From positions 62,001 to 126,000 of the forward strand of contig NZ_QCXX01000006.1 in the NCBI RefSeq assembly GCF_003071065.1: a DNA stretch of 64,000 nucleotides. Direction: 5' to 3'. Below, in pieces: positions 1 through 9,587 of the stretch. This DNA comes from Sphingobacterium athyrii. GTDB taxonomy: Bacteria > Bacteroidota > Bacteroidia > Sphingobacteriales > Sphingobacteriaceae. The notes beneath the pieces are model-generated. The model was not told the DNA's origin and ran no database searches. It saw only the letters and a program-made list of their open reading frames with translations. Both the position numbers and the translations under genes were made by a program. Position 1 is the stretch's first letter, and each line of letters begins with the position of its first letter.

Positions 1-1
1 A

Positions 2-106
2 TTGTTGAACGGTGATTTCGGAACTATAAAAGATGTTTCTGCGTTAAATGAAATTCGGACTATTTCTCTAAAACGTAAGGACAAAAAAGTGAGATTGTTG
101 AAGTAA
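2..106 (+). CDS. C-terminal end of an unidentified protein (cut by window edge)
   Basis: Frame 2 is open from the window edge to a TAA at 104-106 and gives 34 residues ending in the basic tail LKRKDKKVRLLK. The 5' part lies outside the window, so no family can be assigned. It is followed by about 117 bases and then the mobilisation gene on the same strand. In mobilisable elements of Bacteroidota a primase or toprim gene often sits here, but nothing in these 34 residues proves that. Confidence 0.45.
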   Translation: MLNGDFGTIKDVSALNEIRTISLKRKDKKVRLLK

Positions 107-223
107 AAGTTCCTCTTATTTTTAGAAAATCGAGTTTAGTGCCTCAAGACTACTTGCCCTTACACAGAGGGATAAACCATTTCTCCGAAGTCGAATGGTA
201 GAAAAATTTAAAATCGATTTATT

Positions 224-655
224 ATGGAAGAAAAACACAGGAAACAGAACAAAGGTGGACACAAACCGAAGATTAATCCAAAAATGAACCGCCACGTTTT
301 TCGTCTTACAGACGAAGAAAATGCTAAATTTTTAGCCCTTTTTGACCAATCAGAAATAGACAATAAGGCTAAATTTATTGTTTCATTATTGTTTGGAAAG
401 GAAATGAAAACGGTTAAAATCGACAAAGGAACGGTTGATTTTTATATGCGATTGACATCGTTTCACAGTCAATTCCGTTCTATTGGAGTGAATTATAATC
501 AAATTGTAAAGCTGTTGTACCGTCATTTTTCAGAGAGAAAAGCCGCAGCTTTTCTCTACAAATTAGAAAAACAAACGACTGAAATGGCGATATTGTGTCA
601 AAAAATTATTCAGATAGCTGAAGAATTTGAAGCAAAATATTTGAAAAAAGAATAG
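224..655 (+). CDS. Relaxosome accessory protein, MobC/MobA-like
   Basis: A 143-residue protein that begins with a very basic arm (residues 1-25, rich in K, H and N). A small predicted DNA-binding part follows (RHVFRLTDEENAKF), then a helical body containing GVNYNQIVKLL at about residues 90-100. That G-x-N-x-NQI pattern is typical of MobC-type relaxosome proteins, which help the relaxase open DNA at oriT. The start ATG sits in TTTATTATG, normal for this phylum. No relaxase follows: the next gene is an XRE regulator of a defence-like operon. The mobilisation module therefore seems truncated or disrupted, and the gene is probably a relic of a mobilisable element. Family-level call only. Confidence 0.6.
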   Translation: MEEKHRKQNKGGHKPKINPKMNRHVFRLTDEENAKFLALFDQSEIDNKAKFIVSLLFGKEMKTVKIDKGTVDFYMRLTSFHSQFRSIGVNYNQIVKLLYRHFSERKAAAFLYKLEKQTTEMAILCQKIIQIAEEFEAKYLKKE

Positions 656-680
656 AAAGAAAACTCCTTTCCGATTTCAA

Positions 681-707
681 TTTGAGTCTAAATTTTTCAT
701 ACATTTG
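681..707 (+). promoter_or_regulatory. Candidate promoter of the defence-like operon
   Basis: TACATTTG at 700-707 fits the Bacteroidota -7 box TAnnTTTG, and a TTTG lies at 681-684. The spacing (15 bases) is shorter than the usual 19-21, so the -33 part is uncertain. It lies 28 bases before the ATG of the XRE regulator and would drive 736-9587. Confidence 0.35.
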
Positions 708-735
708 ACAAATTAGTCCAAACAAGTATAACAAG

Positions 736-1026
736 ATGAATTCTTTTGGAGAATATTTAAGAGATAAACGAGAACAGCTTGGTCTTCCACTTAGAAAGGT
801 TGCGGCTGAACTTGATATTGACACTTCTATTTTAAGTAAAATTGAACGTGGAGAAAGAACCGCCACCAAGGAAATGTTGCCTGTTTTGGCGAACACTCTA
901 AATATTCAACTAAGGGAAATAGAAATAGAATTTATCAAGGCAATTATTTTATCAGATTTAGGTGATTTGAAATTTTTAAAAGTCGGCTTAGAAGAAACGA
1001 TTAACACCATTAAAAGCCGAAAGTAA
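736..1026 (+). CDS. XRE-family transcriptional regulator of the defence-like operon
   Basis: A 96-residue protein with a helix-turn-helix of the Cro/CI (XRE) type at about residues 5-62. The recognisable pattern is LRDKREQLGLPLRKVAAEL followed by SILSKIERGER. The C-terminal 30 residues are helical and may serve dimerisation. Its stop (1024-1026) is one base from the ATG of the helicase, so the two are co-transcribed and probably translationally coupled. Regulators of this size at the head of restriction-modification operons commonly act as controller proteins that delay nuclease expression; that role is inferred from position only. Confidence 0.75.
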   Translation: MNSFGEYLRDKREQLGLPLRKVAAELDIDTSILSKIERGERTATKEMLPVLANTLNIQLREIEIEFIKAIILSDLGDLKFLKVGLEETINTIKSRK

Positions 1027-1027
1027 T

Positions 1028-4000
1028 ATGAGTTCAAGCAATACAATAGACCAAACAGATTTAACTTTCTTCACCAACGAAGAAGGTCATACTTTATTAA
1101 GCCGTTTTAAATCAACTCTGAAAGACACACAGTTATTTGACGTGTTGGTTGGGTATTTCAGGGCAAGCGGTTTTCATCAATTGTACGATGCTTTAGAACC
1201 TGTTGAGAAAATCAGGATCCTTGTAGGTTTGAGTGTGGACAGAGATTCTTATGATATGATGCAATACTACGAACAAAATTCTACCATAGACTTTGAATCT
1301 CACCAACGAACTAAAAAAAGATACCAGAAGAACTTAAAAGAAGAAATTGAAACAAGTGATGAAAACGATAATTGTCTTGAAATAGGCATTAAAAAGTTTA
1401 TTGAGTTTTTAAAAGCTGACTGCCAAGACCCTGAAATGGATAAAGCATATAATGGGAACGGCAAAAAATTAGAAATCAGGGCATATCCCTCCAAAAATAT
1501 TCACGCCAAAGTGTATATCGGGAAGTTTAAGCCCGAAGACCGTGATTATGGGTTTGTGATTACGGGTTCAAGTAATTTTTCGGAATCAGGTTTTGTGACA
1601 AACCGTGAATTTAACGTCGAATTGCGAAGCAAAAGAGATGTGCTTTTTGCCGAAAATCAGTTCAACGCACTTTGGAAAGAATCAGTGGATATTTCAGAAG
1701 ATTTTATTGATACCATTCAAAACAAAACTTGGCTCAACGACCAAATTTTACCCTATGAATTATACCTGAAATTGATTTATGAGTATTTGGAGGAAGACAT
1801 CAATTTGGCTGATGAATTTGAACCTTTTCTACCCGATGGTTTTATGAAACTGAAATACCAACATCAGGCTGCCATTCAGGCTAAGAAAATTTTAGAAACC
1901 TACAACGGAGTTTTCTTAGCAGACGTTGTTGGTTTGGGTAAAACATTTATCACAGCTTTGTTGCTTCAACAGTTACAAGGTCGAACTTTGGTTGTTTGCC
2001 CACCTGTTTTGAAAGATTACTGGAAAGACTCTCTTTTTGATTTTGGAATCAGAAGTTTTGAGGTAGAATCGTTGGGCAAGTTGGAATACATCATCAAAAA
2101 AGGTTTGGAGCGTTACGACTACATCGTCGTTGATGAAGCTCACCGTTTCAGAAATGAGAATACACAATCGTATGCGGATTTGTTGGATATTTGCCGTGGC
2201 AAAAAAGTTATTTTGGTTACTGCAACACCTTTAAACAATACGGTTGATGATATTTTTGCTCAATTGAAATTATTTCAAGCACCAAAAAATTCAACTATTC
2301 CGGGAATACCGAATTTGGAAAAATATTTTTCAAATTTCAGAACCAAATTAGCAAAACTGGAAAAGACTGATCCCGAATACAAAAAACTCATCAAAGAAAT
2401 TTCGGATGATATTAGAAATAGTATTTTGCGTTATGTAATGGTTCGCAGGACCCGAACAGACGTAATGACCTATTTCAAAAAGGATATGCAAATGCAGAAT
2501 TTGACTTTCCCTGATTTGGACAATCCACAAAAGATAGTTTATGAATATGAGGGCGAATTAGAAACGACTTTTAACGCCACGATTAAGAAGCTACAAGAAT
2601 TCACGTATGCCCGATATACGCCTTTACTCTATTACATTGGGAACAAAACATTAAGTGAGTTTGAAAGACAACAGCAACGCAACGTAGGTGGATTTATGAA
2701 AGGTATTTTGGTTAAACGTTTGGAAAGCAGTTTTCACGCATTTCGCCAAAGTGTTGACCGATTTATCTCTTCTTACGAGAAATTTATTGAGATGTACCAA
2801 AATGGCGCCGTTTACATCAGCAAGAAAGTAGATGTATACGACCTGATTGAAAGTGACAATATTGAAAAATTGGAAGCATTTGTTGAAGATGAAAAAGCAC
2901 ATAAATACGATTCGAAAGACTTCAAAAAGGATTTCATTAACAAATTGGAATTTGATCTCTCCATACTCAAGGAGGTAAAACATCTATGGCAAAATGTAAA
3001 TTCAGACCCTAAGTCAGAAAAATTTGTAAATGATCTAAAATCAATAGCACATCTGGTGAAAAACAAACTTGTAATTTTTACCGAATCTAAGGAAACGGGT
3101 GATTATTTATACGAGATATTACAAGAGGAATTTCCTAGTAAAGTGATGTTCTACTCAAGTACAGGAGGAAGGCACACAAACAAAAGGCTAAAATCAAATC
3201 ATAATATTTCGAGAGAAATAATTACAGCCAATTTTGATCCAAAACATAAAGCTCAACAAGATGATATAAGAATTCTAATAACTACGGATGTGTTGGCAGA
3301 AGGTATTAACTTGCACCGTTCTAATGTGTTGGTGAACTACGATTTGCCTTGGAATCCAACACGAGTGTTGCAACGTGCAGGACGCGTAAACCGTTTGGGA
3401 AGTAAGTTTCCGAAAGTACATATTTTTAACTTTTTCCCTACTACTCAATCTGACGAACATCTTGGTTTAGAAGTAAATATTACCAACAAAATCCAAATGT
3501 TTCACGACATATTAGGGGAAGATGCCAAATACCTTAGTGATGGTGAAGAATTCGGAAGTCAGGAGCTGTTCAATACCTTAAATAGCAAAACGGCTTATAC
3601 GGGAGAAGATAGTGAAAGTGATTCTGAGTTGAAGTATTTGGAGTTGATGCGGAAAATCAGAGATGAACAGCCTGAATTGTTTGAGAAAATCAAAAACTTA
3701 CCAAAGAAAGCCCGTTCAGGATTCAAAAAAGAAAAGTTAGAAAACGACCAATTGGTAACTTTTTTCCGTATTGGTAAACTCAAAAAGTTCTATATCAACC
3801 TAAACGGCAATTCAGGAGAAATAACTTTTTTTGATGCTGTAAAAGAATTGGAATGTAAACCCGAAACAAAGCGTGCCGACATTCCAAACGAGTATTATCA
3901 TTTGTTACAAACCAATAAAACCCGCTTTGAATTGGATACTACTGTTGGCGATGAGCCGACAAAGGGAAGTGGTGGACGTTCAAACGCCAAGTACATTGAA

Positions 4001-4273
4001 ACCCGATTGAAAGATAAATCCTTTAAAAATTTCAGAGGTTTTACCGATTCTAATGATGAGTTTTTGAATGGTATTCGTGAAATGTTAACACAAGGAACGA
4101 TTGCTAAGAAAACAGCACAAATCATAAAAAACGAATTGGAAAAAACAACCGACCCACTTCAAATTTTACGTATTCTGGAAAAACATATCCGATATGTAGC
4201 TATTGAAGGAATACAAAATGCCAAGAAGTTTCAAAAACGTGAAGTTATCCTTTCGGGATATTTGATTAAGTAA
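1028..4273 (+). CDS. PLD-like nuclease domain fused to SNF2-type helicase
   Basis: A 1081-residue protein. Residues about 20-230 form a phospholipase D-like domain with NIHAKVYIGKF (about 157-167) and TGSSNFSESGF (about 178-190), i.e. HxK plus GSxN; the classical Asp of HKD is not evident. The SNF2/helicase core follows: Walker A VVGLGKTF near 300, VVDEAHRF near 367, TATPLNNT near 397 and motif VI RAGRVNRLGS near 782. The C-terminal 300 residues are unassigned. Such PLD-helicases track along DNA next to an adenine methyltransferase in DISARM-like and related systems, where DrmC is PLD and DrmD is SNF2. Here both are in one chain. It lies 1 base after the regulator and 5 bases before the methyltransferase. 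Confidence 0.8.
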   Translation: MSSSNTIDQTDLTFFTNEEGHTLLSRFKSTLKDTQLFDVLVGYFRASGFHQLYDALEPVEKIRILVGLSVDRDSYDMMQYYEQNSTIDFESHQRTKKRYQKNLKEEIETSDENDNCLEIGIKKFIEFLKADCQDPEMDKAYNGNGKKLEIRAYPSKNIHAKVYIGKFKPEDRDYGFVITGSSNFSESGFVTNREFNVELRSKRDVLFAENQFNALWKESVDISEDFIDTIQNKTWLNDQILPYELYLKLIYEYLEEDINLADEFEPFLPDGFMKLKYQHQAAIQAKKILETYNGVFLADVVGLGKTFITALLLQQLQGRTLVVCPPVLKDYWKDSLFDFGIRSFEVESLGKLEYIIKKGLERYDYIVVDEAHRFRNENTQSYADLLDICRGKKVILVTATPLNNTVDDIFAQLKLFQAPKNSTIPGIPNLEKYFSNFRTKLAKLEKTDPEYKKLIKEISDDIRNSILRYVMVRRTRTDVMTYFKKDMQMQNLTFPDLDNPQKIVYEYEGELETTFNATIKKLQEFTYARYTPLLYYIGNKTLSEFERQQQRNVGGFMKGILVKRLESSFHAFRQSVDRFISSYEKFIEMYQNGAVYISKKVDVYDLIESDNIEKLEAFVEDEKAHKYDSKDFKKDFINKLEFDLSILKEVKHLWQNVNSDPKSEKFVNDLKSIAHLVKNKLVIFTESKETGDYLYEILQEEFPSKVMFYSSTGGRHTNKRLKSNHNISREIITANFDPKHKAQQDDIRILITTDVLAEGINLHRSNVLVNYDLPWNPTRVLQRAGRVNRLGSKFPKVHIFNFFPTTQSDEHLGLEVNITNKIQMFHDILGEDAKYLSDGEEFGSQELFNTLNSKTAYTGEDSESDSELKYLELMRKIRDEQPELFEKIKNLPKKARSGFKKEKLENDQLVTFFRIGKLKKFYINLNGNSGEITFFDAVKELECKPETKRADIPNEYYHLLQTNKTRFELDTTVGDEPTKGSGGRSNAKYIETRLKDKSFKNFRGFTDSNDEFLNGIREMLTQGTIAKKTAQIIKNELEKTTDPLQILRILEKHIRYVAIEGIQNAKKFQKREVILSGYLIK

Positions 4274-4278
4274 GCAGT

Positions 4279-7200
4279 ATGGACAAGAAAACAGCACAAG
4301 ACCTTATAGAAAAAACGTTCAACAATGCGTTTAGTGAAGAACAATTTACTGTTTTTGCCAAAAACCTTTTGAATGATTTCGAGGATAAATACAATCATTA
4401 CAGTGGAAACTTGATTTGGGACGACTACAAAGAACACATCAATTCATACAAACGCATTGGGAAATATATTGACCCTGAAGGCGAAGCCTTAGATGTGTTG
4501 GTGGTAGAAGTAAAAAGTGTTACCAAACTCGAACGGGCAAGAACCGTGTTGCGAAATTTTGTCATTAAACATCTGAGCAAGTTTGAAAAAGATTATGCTT
4601 TAGTCGCTTTTTACAGCAAAGAAGATACTGGGGCGGACTGGCGTTTTTCGTTTATCAAATTAGAATACCGTTCAGAATTAGATGAAGCCAAAGGCAAGGT
4701 AAAACTCAAAAAAGAATTTACCCCTGCCAAACGCTATTCGTTTTTGGTAGGCAAATACGAAAAAGCACATACCGCCAAAAACCAATTGTTGCCTTTGTTA
4801 CAAAACATTGCCAACAATCCTACCATAGAAGAATTGGAAGCTGCCTTTAGCATTGAAAAAGTTACGGACGAATTCTTCAATCAATACAAAGACCTGTACA
4901 TCAAACTCTACGAGCATTTTGAAAACGACAGCCCAATAAAAGCGGAATTAGACAAAGCAGGAATTGACAATGCACGGTTTACCAAAAAACTATTGGGGCA
5001 AATTGTGTTCTTGTATTTCTTACAAAAAAAAGGTTGGTTGGGCGTAGCACAAAACGAACGCTGGGGAACAGGTAAAAAACGCTTTGTACAGGAACTTTAT
5101 GAACAAGCACACAACAAAAAACTCAACTTCTTTAAAGACAAACTGCAATACTTGTTTTACGAAGCATTGGCAAAAGAGCGTGATAACGAAAATTCGTACT
5201 ACAAACGTTTCGACTGTCGTATTCCTTTCTTGAACGGTGGTTTGTTTGAAGCTGATTACGACTGGCTGAACGCTAATATCACTATTCCTTCAGCGCTGTT
5301 CCGAAACGAAGAAAAAAACAAATCGGGTGATGTAGGTACAGGTGTTTTAGATGTATTTGACCGCTACAACTTTACCATTAAGGAAGACGAACCGCTTGAC
5401 AAGGAAGTAGCCGTTGACCCCGAAATGCTGGGAAAAGTATTTGAAAATATGCTTGATATTACCGAGCGTAAAAGCAAAGGGGCTTTTTATACGCCACGTG
5501 AAATTGTGCATTATATGTGTCAGGAGAGTTTGATACATTATTTGGACAATTCGCTGGAAGGAAACGTAAAAAAAGAAAACCTCGAAACCTTTATCCGTGA
5601 AGGGCATTTTGCATTGGAAAATGACGAACGGGTAGCAACCAAAGGCGAAACCAAAACATACCAATACCAACTGCCCGAAAGCATACGCCAAAATGCTGAT
5701 TTGATTGACCAAAAGCTAAGCGATATAAAAATTTGCGACCCTGCCATTGGTTCAGGAGCTTTTCCTGTTGGTTTGCTACACGAATTGGTCAACGCAATGT
5801 TGGTGCTTAAACCGCATTTAAGTTACAACTACCTAACCGAAAAACTAAAAAGTTTTGGTTTTGAACACCGAGAAAGCGTAAGCGACAGCCGATATATTTA
5901 CCGCCTGAAACGGCACATTATACAGGAAAGTATTTACGGGGTGGATATAGACGCTTCTGCCATAGACATTGCCAGACTACGGTTGTGGCTCTCCTTAGTG
6001 GTGGATGAAGACGACCTCGACCCGATTGAAACCCTGCCTAATTTAGATTACAAGATTGTATGTGGCAATTCATTGATAGGAATACCTGAAAATGGTACAA
6101 TACTCGATGGTAATGCACAAAAGTTGTTGGAGGAGCTGAAAGAAAAGTTTTATAATGAAACTAATGAGGAAGAAAAAAAGAAACAAAGACATACCATAAA
6201 TCAAAAAATTCAGGAGTTTCTAAAATCTTCATCTGAATGGGCTGGATACAAAATTGATTTTGACTTTAAACTCTTTTTCTCGGAAGTATGGCGAACAAAG
6301 GGAGGTTTTGATATTGTAATTGGGAATCCACCTTATGGGCTTTTAAATAAGAAGCAAAATCAGAATTTCTCAATAACTGTAAACTCCGCACACCTAGATT
6401 ATTTTAAAGCGGCTCAAAAATATGAATCAGCTAAAGGGGGTATCATAAATATTTTCCGATTATTTATAACTCAATCTGGTGATCTTTTAAATAATAATGG
6501 TGTCTTTTCGGAAATATTTCCACTTGCATATACTGGTGATGTGACATCTAAAAATATAAGAGAACATAATCTTAAAAATTTTAAACTAATAGGAATTGAA
6601 GCATTCCCTGAAAGAGACGATGAAAATAAAAGAGTATTTAGACACGCGAAAATGTCCGTTGCTATTTTATTCTTCACAGCTAAAGGACAAGAGACAAATC
6701 GGTTCTATTTGAGAACTCATTCAGACAAGTTTATAAACGAATCAAATGAAAAAGTCTTCTTAACAAAGAACGACATTATTAATCTCGACCCGATTTATTA
6801 TACAATACCAGTGCTTAGTGAGGATGACCTTAAAGTATTAAGGAAAATTTATTCAAATCAAGAGCGAATTTTGGATTTGACGAATTGTTATACTGGAGAA
6901 ATAGATTTATCCCTTGATAAAAAATATTTGAGAGAATCTGAAAATTATAGCACTCTCCTAAAAGGAGCAATAATTGGGAGATATGAGATTCGAACCAAAA
7001 TGAGTCAAGGTGAAATTATGTTTTTAGATTCGGATGAATACTTAAAAAATAATTTTGGTCCAAGGTCAACGCATTATTTGCAAGATAGGATAGGGATGCA
7101 GGGAATTACGGGAGTGAATGAAAAAATTCGTTTAAAAATGGCTTTAATTCCAAAAGGTATATTTCTGGCAAACTCAGTAAATTATATTCTTATGCCAGAA

Positions 7201-7677
7201 GGGTTAAAACAGAATAAAGTTGCTTTACTTCAACTAAATAGTGAATTACATAATTACGTTTTCAAGCTTACAAGTACAAACAGCAATGTAAATGGATATG
7301 AGGTCAATAACTTACCAATTATTCCTAACCCTAATTTATCGGAGATATTTTGCTATTTGGTTGATTATATACTCTTACTAACTAAGTCCCTCAAAAAAGA
7401 AAATTTAAGAATTCAACTTTCTTTTTTTGACTCATTAGCTTCTGCAATCACATATGAACTCTACTTCCCCGAAGAAATCAAATCCGCAGGCAAAGAAGTC
7501 TTAAAGCATTTAGGCGATTTACAACCTATAAATTATGAAATGAGCGAAGAAGAAAAATTGGCTATTATCCAAAGTGAGTTTGAGCGTTTGTATGACCCTA
7601 ATCATCCTGTCCGTTTTGCCATAGAAACATTAGATAGTGTCGAGGAAGTAAGAATAATAAAAGAAGCTCTAAAATAG
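4279..7677 (+). CDS. Eco57I-type N6-adenine DNA methyltransferase with candidate nuclease motif
   Basis: A 1132-residue protein. SAM-binding motif I DPAIGSGAFP is at about 486-496 and catalytic motif IV IGNPPYG at about 682-687. The upstream LGKVFENMLDITERKSKGAFYTP is typical of the Eco57I/PglX/DrmMI group of large N6-adenine methyltransferases. Near the N-terminus D72 and E77-V-K79 (LDVLVVEVKS) fit a PD-(D/E)xK nuclease core, as in type IIG enzymes that cut and methylate in one chain. The C-terminal 400 residues probably carry target recognition. Part of one operon with the PLD-helicase upstream (5-base gap) and the ATPase downstream (47-base gap). The methyltransferase call is firm; the nuclease assignment is an inference from a short motif. 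Confidence 0.82.
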   Translation: MDKKTAQDLIEKTFNNAFSEEQFTVFAKNLLNDFEDKYNHYSGNLIWDDYKEHINSYKRIGKYIDPEGEALDVLVVEVKSVTKLERARTVLRNFVIKHLSKFEKDYALVAFYSKEDTGADWRFSFIKLEYRSELDEAKGKVKLKKEFTPAKRYSFLVGKYEKAHTAKNQLLPLLQNIANNPTIEELEAAFSIEKVTDEFFNQYKDLYIKLYEHFENDSPIKAELDKAGIDNARFTKKLLGQIVFLYFLQKKGWLGVAQNERWGTGKKRFVQELYEQAHNKKLNFFKDKLQYLFYEALAKERDNENSYYKRFDCRIPFLNGGLFEADYDWLNANITIPSALFRNEEKNKSGDVGTGVLDVFDRYNFTIKEDEPLDKEVAVDPEMLGKVFENMLDITERKSKGAFYTPREIVHYMCQESLIHYLDNSLEGNVKKENLETFIREGHFALENDERVATKGETKTYQYQLPESIRQNADLIDQKLSDIKICDPAIGSGAFPVGLLHELVNAMLVLKPHLSYNYLTEKLKSFGFEHRESVSDSRYIYRLKRHIIQESIYGVDIDASAIDIARLRLWLSLVVDEDDLDPIETLPNLDYKIVCGNSLIGIPENGTILDGNAQKLLEELKEKFYNETNEEEKKKQRHTINQKIQEFLKSSSEWAGYKIDFDFKLFFSEVWRTKGGFDIVIGNPPYGLLNKKQNQNFSITVNSAHLDYFKAAQKYESAKGGIINIFRLFITQSGDLLNNNGVFSEIFPLAYTGDVTSKNIREHNLKNFKLIGIEAFPERDDENKRVFRHAKMSVAILFFTAKGQETNRFYLRTHSDKFINESNEKVFLTKNDIINLDPIYYTIPVLSEDDLKVLRKIYSNQERILDLTNCYTGEIDLSLDKKYLRESENYSTLLKGAIIGRYEIRTKMSQGEIMFLDSDEYLKNNFGPRSTHYLQDRIGMQGITGVNEKIRLKMALIPKGIFLANSVNYILMPEGLKQNKVALLQLNSELHNYVFKLTSTNSNVNGYEVNNLPIIPNPNLSEIFCYLVDYILLLTKSLKKENLRIQLSFFDSLASAITYELYFPEEIKSAGKEVLKHLGDLQPINYEMSEEEKLAIIQSEFERLYDPNHPVRFAIETLDSVEEVRIIKEALK

Positions 7678-7724
7678 CTTTAGCTATTTATTGAGTCCAT
7701 TAAAAATTAAAAGAACCGAGATAA

Positions 7725-9587
7725 ATGAAAATACAGAATATCACGATAAATAAGTATAAAGCATTCACCAAGCAGGAAACTATTCCTATTAGTGGTTCTA
7801 ATGTTTTTATTTACGGGGAAAATGGAAGTGGCAAGAGCTCGTTTTACTATGCTTTGAAAGACTTTTTCCAATCCAGTGTAGAAAATGTCCAAATGTCAAA
7901 TCTTAGAAACTTCAATCTGACAGATGGGGGAACAGATTGTTCTATTGAAGTTGAATTTGACGGTGGAACAAAAAATATTCTAAATGAAACAACAAAGAAT
8001 ACAAATACTACACAAATAATAGATGCAAATAGATTAAAGAGCTTCTTGACATACAAACATCTATTAGGGGTTCACAATGTAAAGATTTCGGACAGAATTG
8101 ATGTGTTTGAGTTGGTTGTAAACGGGGTATTAAAACACTTCAAATCAAATACCATAACTGAGAACATAGAATTGTCAAGGTTATGGAATGACGTGCTTGT
8201 TGAGCACGACAAAGGATTTGGAAGTGGACACGAGTTTTATTTCGCACGTCAATTAAAGGCATCGGTTGAAAACAAAGCCCGAAAAGTGAACAGAGCCCTT
8301 GACAGCCTTTTTCATTCAACAGGTTCTGATTATTTAGCACCTTTTGTGAATAGAGTTTTGCAGAAACTTTATCCCGAAATGGAGATTCAATTTACCCGAA
8401 GAAATATCACTATAAACGATTGGGGACGAATAGACCAATTTCCAGTAATCAATTTACAAGTTTCTGAAAATGGGAGTTCAATAGATGCACATAATCCGCA
8501 TTTTGCGTTGAACGAAGCAAAGCTTTCTGCCATTGCAATAAGTATTTTCTTGGGTGCTATTATCAAACAAAGTCCATTTTCAGCCGATTTGAAGCCGTTG
8601 TTTTTAGATGACATTTTAATTGGCTTGGATAACGAAAATCGTTTGAAATTGTTGGAATTACTCAAAGAAACGGATACCCCTGAAGAAGACAAAGTTTTTA
8701 AGGATTTTCAAATTTTCATCACAACTTATGATAGACATTGGTATGAAGTTGCCAAAGTAAATTTACCCAAAAACTGGAAGTTTATTGAATTTTACAAAAG
8801 TAATTCTGGTCCTCAAATTATTCATAACGATAAAACATCATTGGAAAAAGCAAGAGCATATTTTGATGCATTTGATTTTCCTGCGTGTGCCAATGCTTTG
8901 CGGAAAGAATGTGAACGTCTGTTGCGTAGCAAACTTTTAAAAACATACACGGTTGGCGAAGGTTTGAAAGGTTTAGTAAAACCAATCAACTTAGAAACAT
9001 TAATTAACCGTTTGAAAGAATACTACGAAGACCTTGGCATTGAACCACCAAATAAATTAGTTGACAGTTTACAGAATTATAAAAGTATTTTATTCAATCC
9101 AATGTCCCACAGCGATATTGAAAGCCCAATTTACCGTAACGATTTGGAACTTGCCTTCCAGACAATCCAAGATTTAGAAGCAATTGTTTTGCCGAAAAGG
9201 ACAGTAATAATTGAGAAGGGAACTATTTTCAACCTTTCATTACCAGCAATTGATTACACTGCCCAACTGGAAATTGCCAAAGATGTTTATATAGTTGAGC
9301 ACAACGGAACTAAGATAGAAACAACAATTAGCTTCTTCTTCAAAACGTGGACGAGAGCAGGTGTTTTACACGCAATACCGACAGGTGTTCCCCCAGGAGC
9401 GATGACTAATGTTAACAGGCTTGAACAAGTAAAATCAAGCCCTTTTCCCATAGATAAGGCAGTAAATGGATTAAATGTGACTTTTACTGATAGAGGGGTT
9501 GTAAATATCAATGAAGAGGATTTACAAAATGCAATGACATTAGCAGGAGATACATTGTCCGCTTTAATCAATAGTGCAAAGCAGTAA
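7725..9587 (+). CDS. SMC/RecF-like AAA ATPase of the defence-like operon
   Basis: A 620-residue protein that starts with the RecF/SMC-type beta strand and P-loop: IYGENGSGKSSF at about residues 28-39. Walker B LFLDDILIGLD lies near 290, preceded by LNEAKLSAIAISIFLGA, which resembles an ABC signature region. There is no long coiled coil between them, unlike true SMC proteins. The C-terminal half has a helical module (about 380-490, containing FNPMSHSDIESPIY) and a short beta-rich end. No TOPRIM domain was seen, so it is not an OLD/GajA-type nuclease. It is the last gene of the operon with the helicase and methyltransferase and probably acts as the ATP-driven sensor or effector partner; this role is inferred. 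Confidence 0.7.
   Translation: MKIQNITINKYKAFTKQETIPISGSNVFIYGENGSGKSSFYYALKDFFQSSVENVQMSNLRNFNLTDGGTDCSIEVEFDGGTKNILNETTKNTNTTQIIDANRLKSFLTYKHLLGVHNVKISDRIDVFELVVNGVLKHFKSNTITENIELSRLWNDVLVEHDKGFGSGHEFYFARQLKASVENKARKVNRALDSLFHSTGSDYLAPFVNRVLQKLYPEMEIQFTRRNITINDWGRIDQFPVINLQVSENGSSIDAHNPHFALNEAKLSAIAISIFLGAIIKQSPFSADLKPLFLDDILIGLDNENRLKLLELLKETDTPEEDKVFKDFQIFITTYDRHWYEVAKVNLPKNWKFIEFYKSNSGPQIIHNDKTSLEKARAYFDAFDFPACANALRKECERLLRSKLLKTYTVGEGLKGLVKPINLETLINRLKEYYEDLGIEPPNKLVDSLQNYKSILFNPMSHSDIESPIYRNDLELAFQTIQDLEAIVLPKRTVIIEKGTIFNLSLPAIDYTAQLEIAKDVYIVEHNGTKIETTISFFFKTWTRAGVLHAIPTGVPPGAMTNVNRLEQVKSSPFPIDKAVNGLNVTFTDRGVVNINEEDLQNAMTLAGDTLSALINSAKQ

Noticed and set aside
76..201. Open stretch in frame 1 next to the first partial gene, ending in HFSEVEW
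   Set aside because: It has no start codon and no known domain, and it overlaps the end of the frame-2 protein; likely chance.
7725..9587. OLD/GajA-type nuclease
   Set aside because: There is a P-loop and Walker B but no TOPRIM motif, so Gabija-like naming is not supported.
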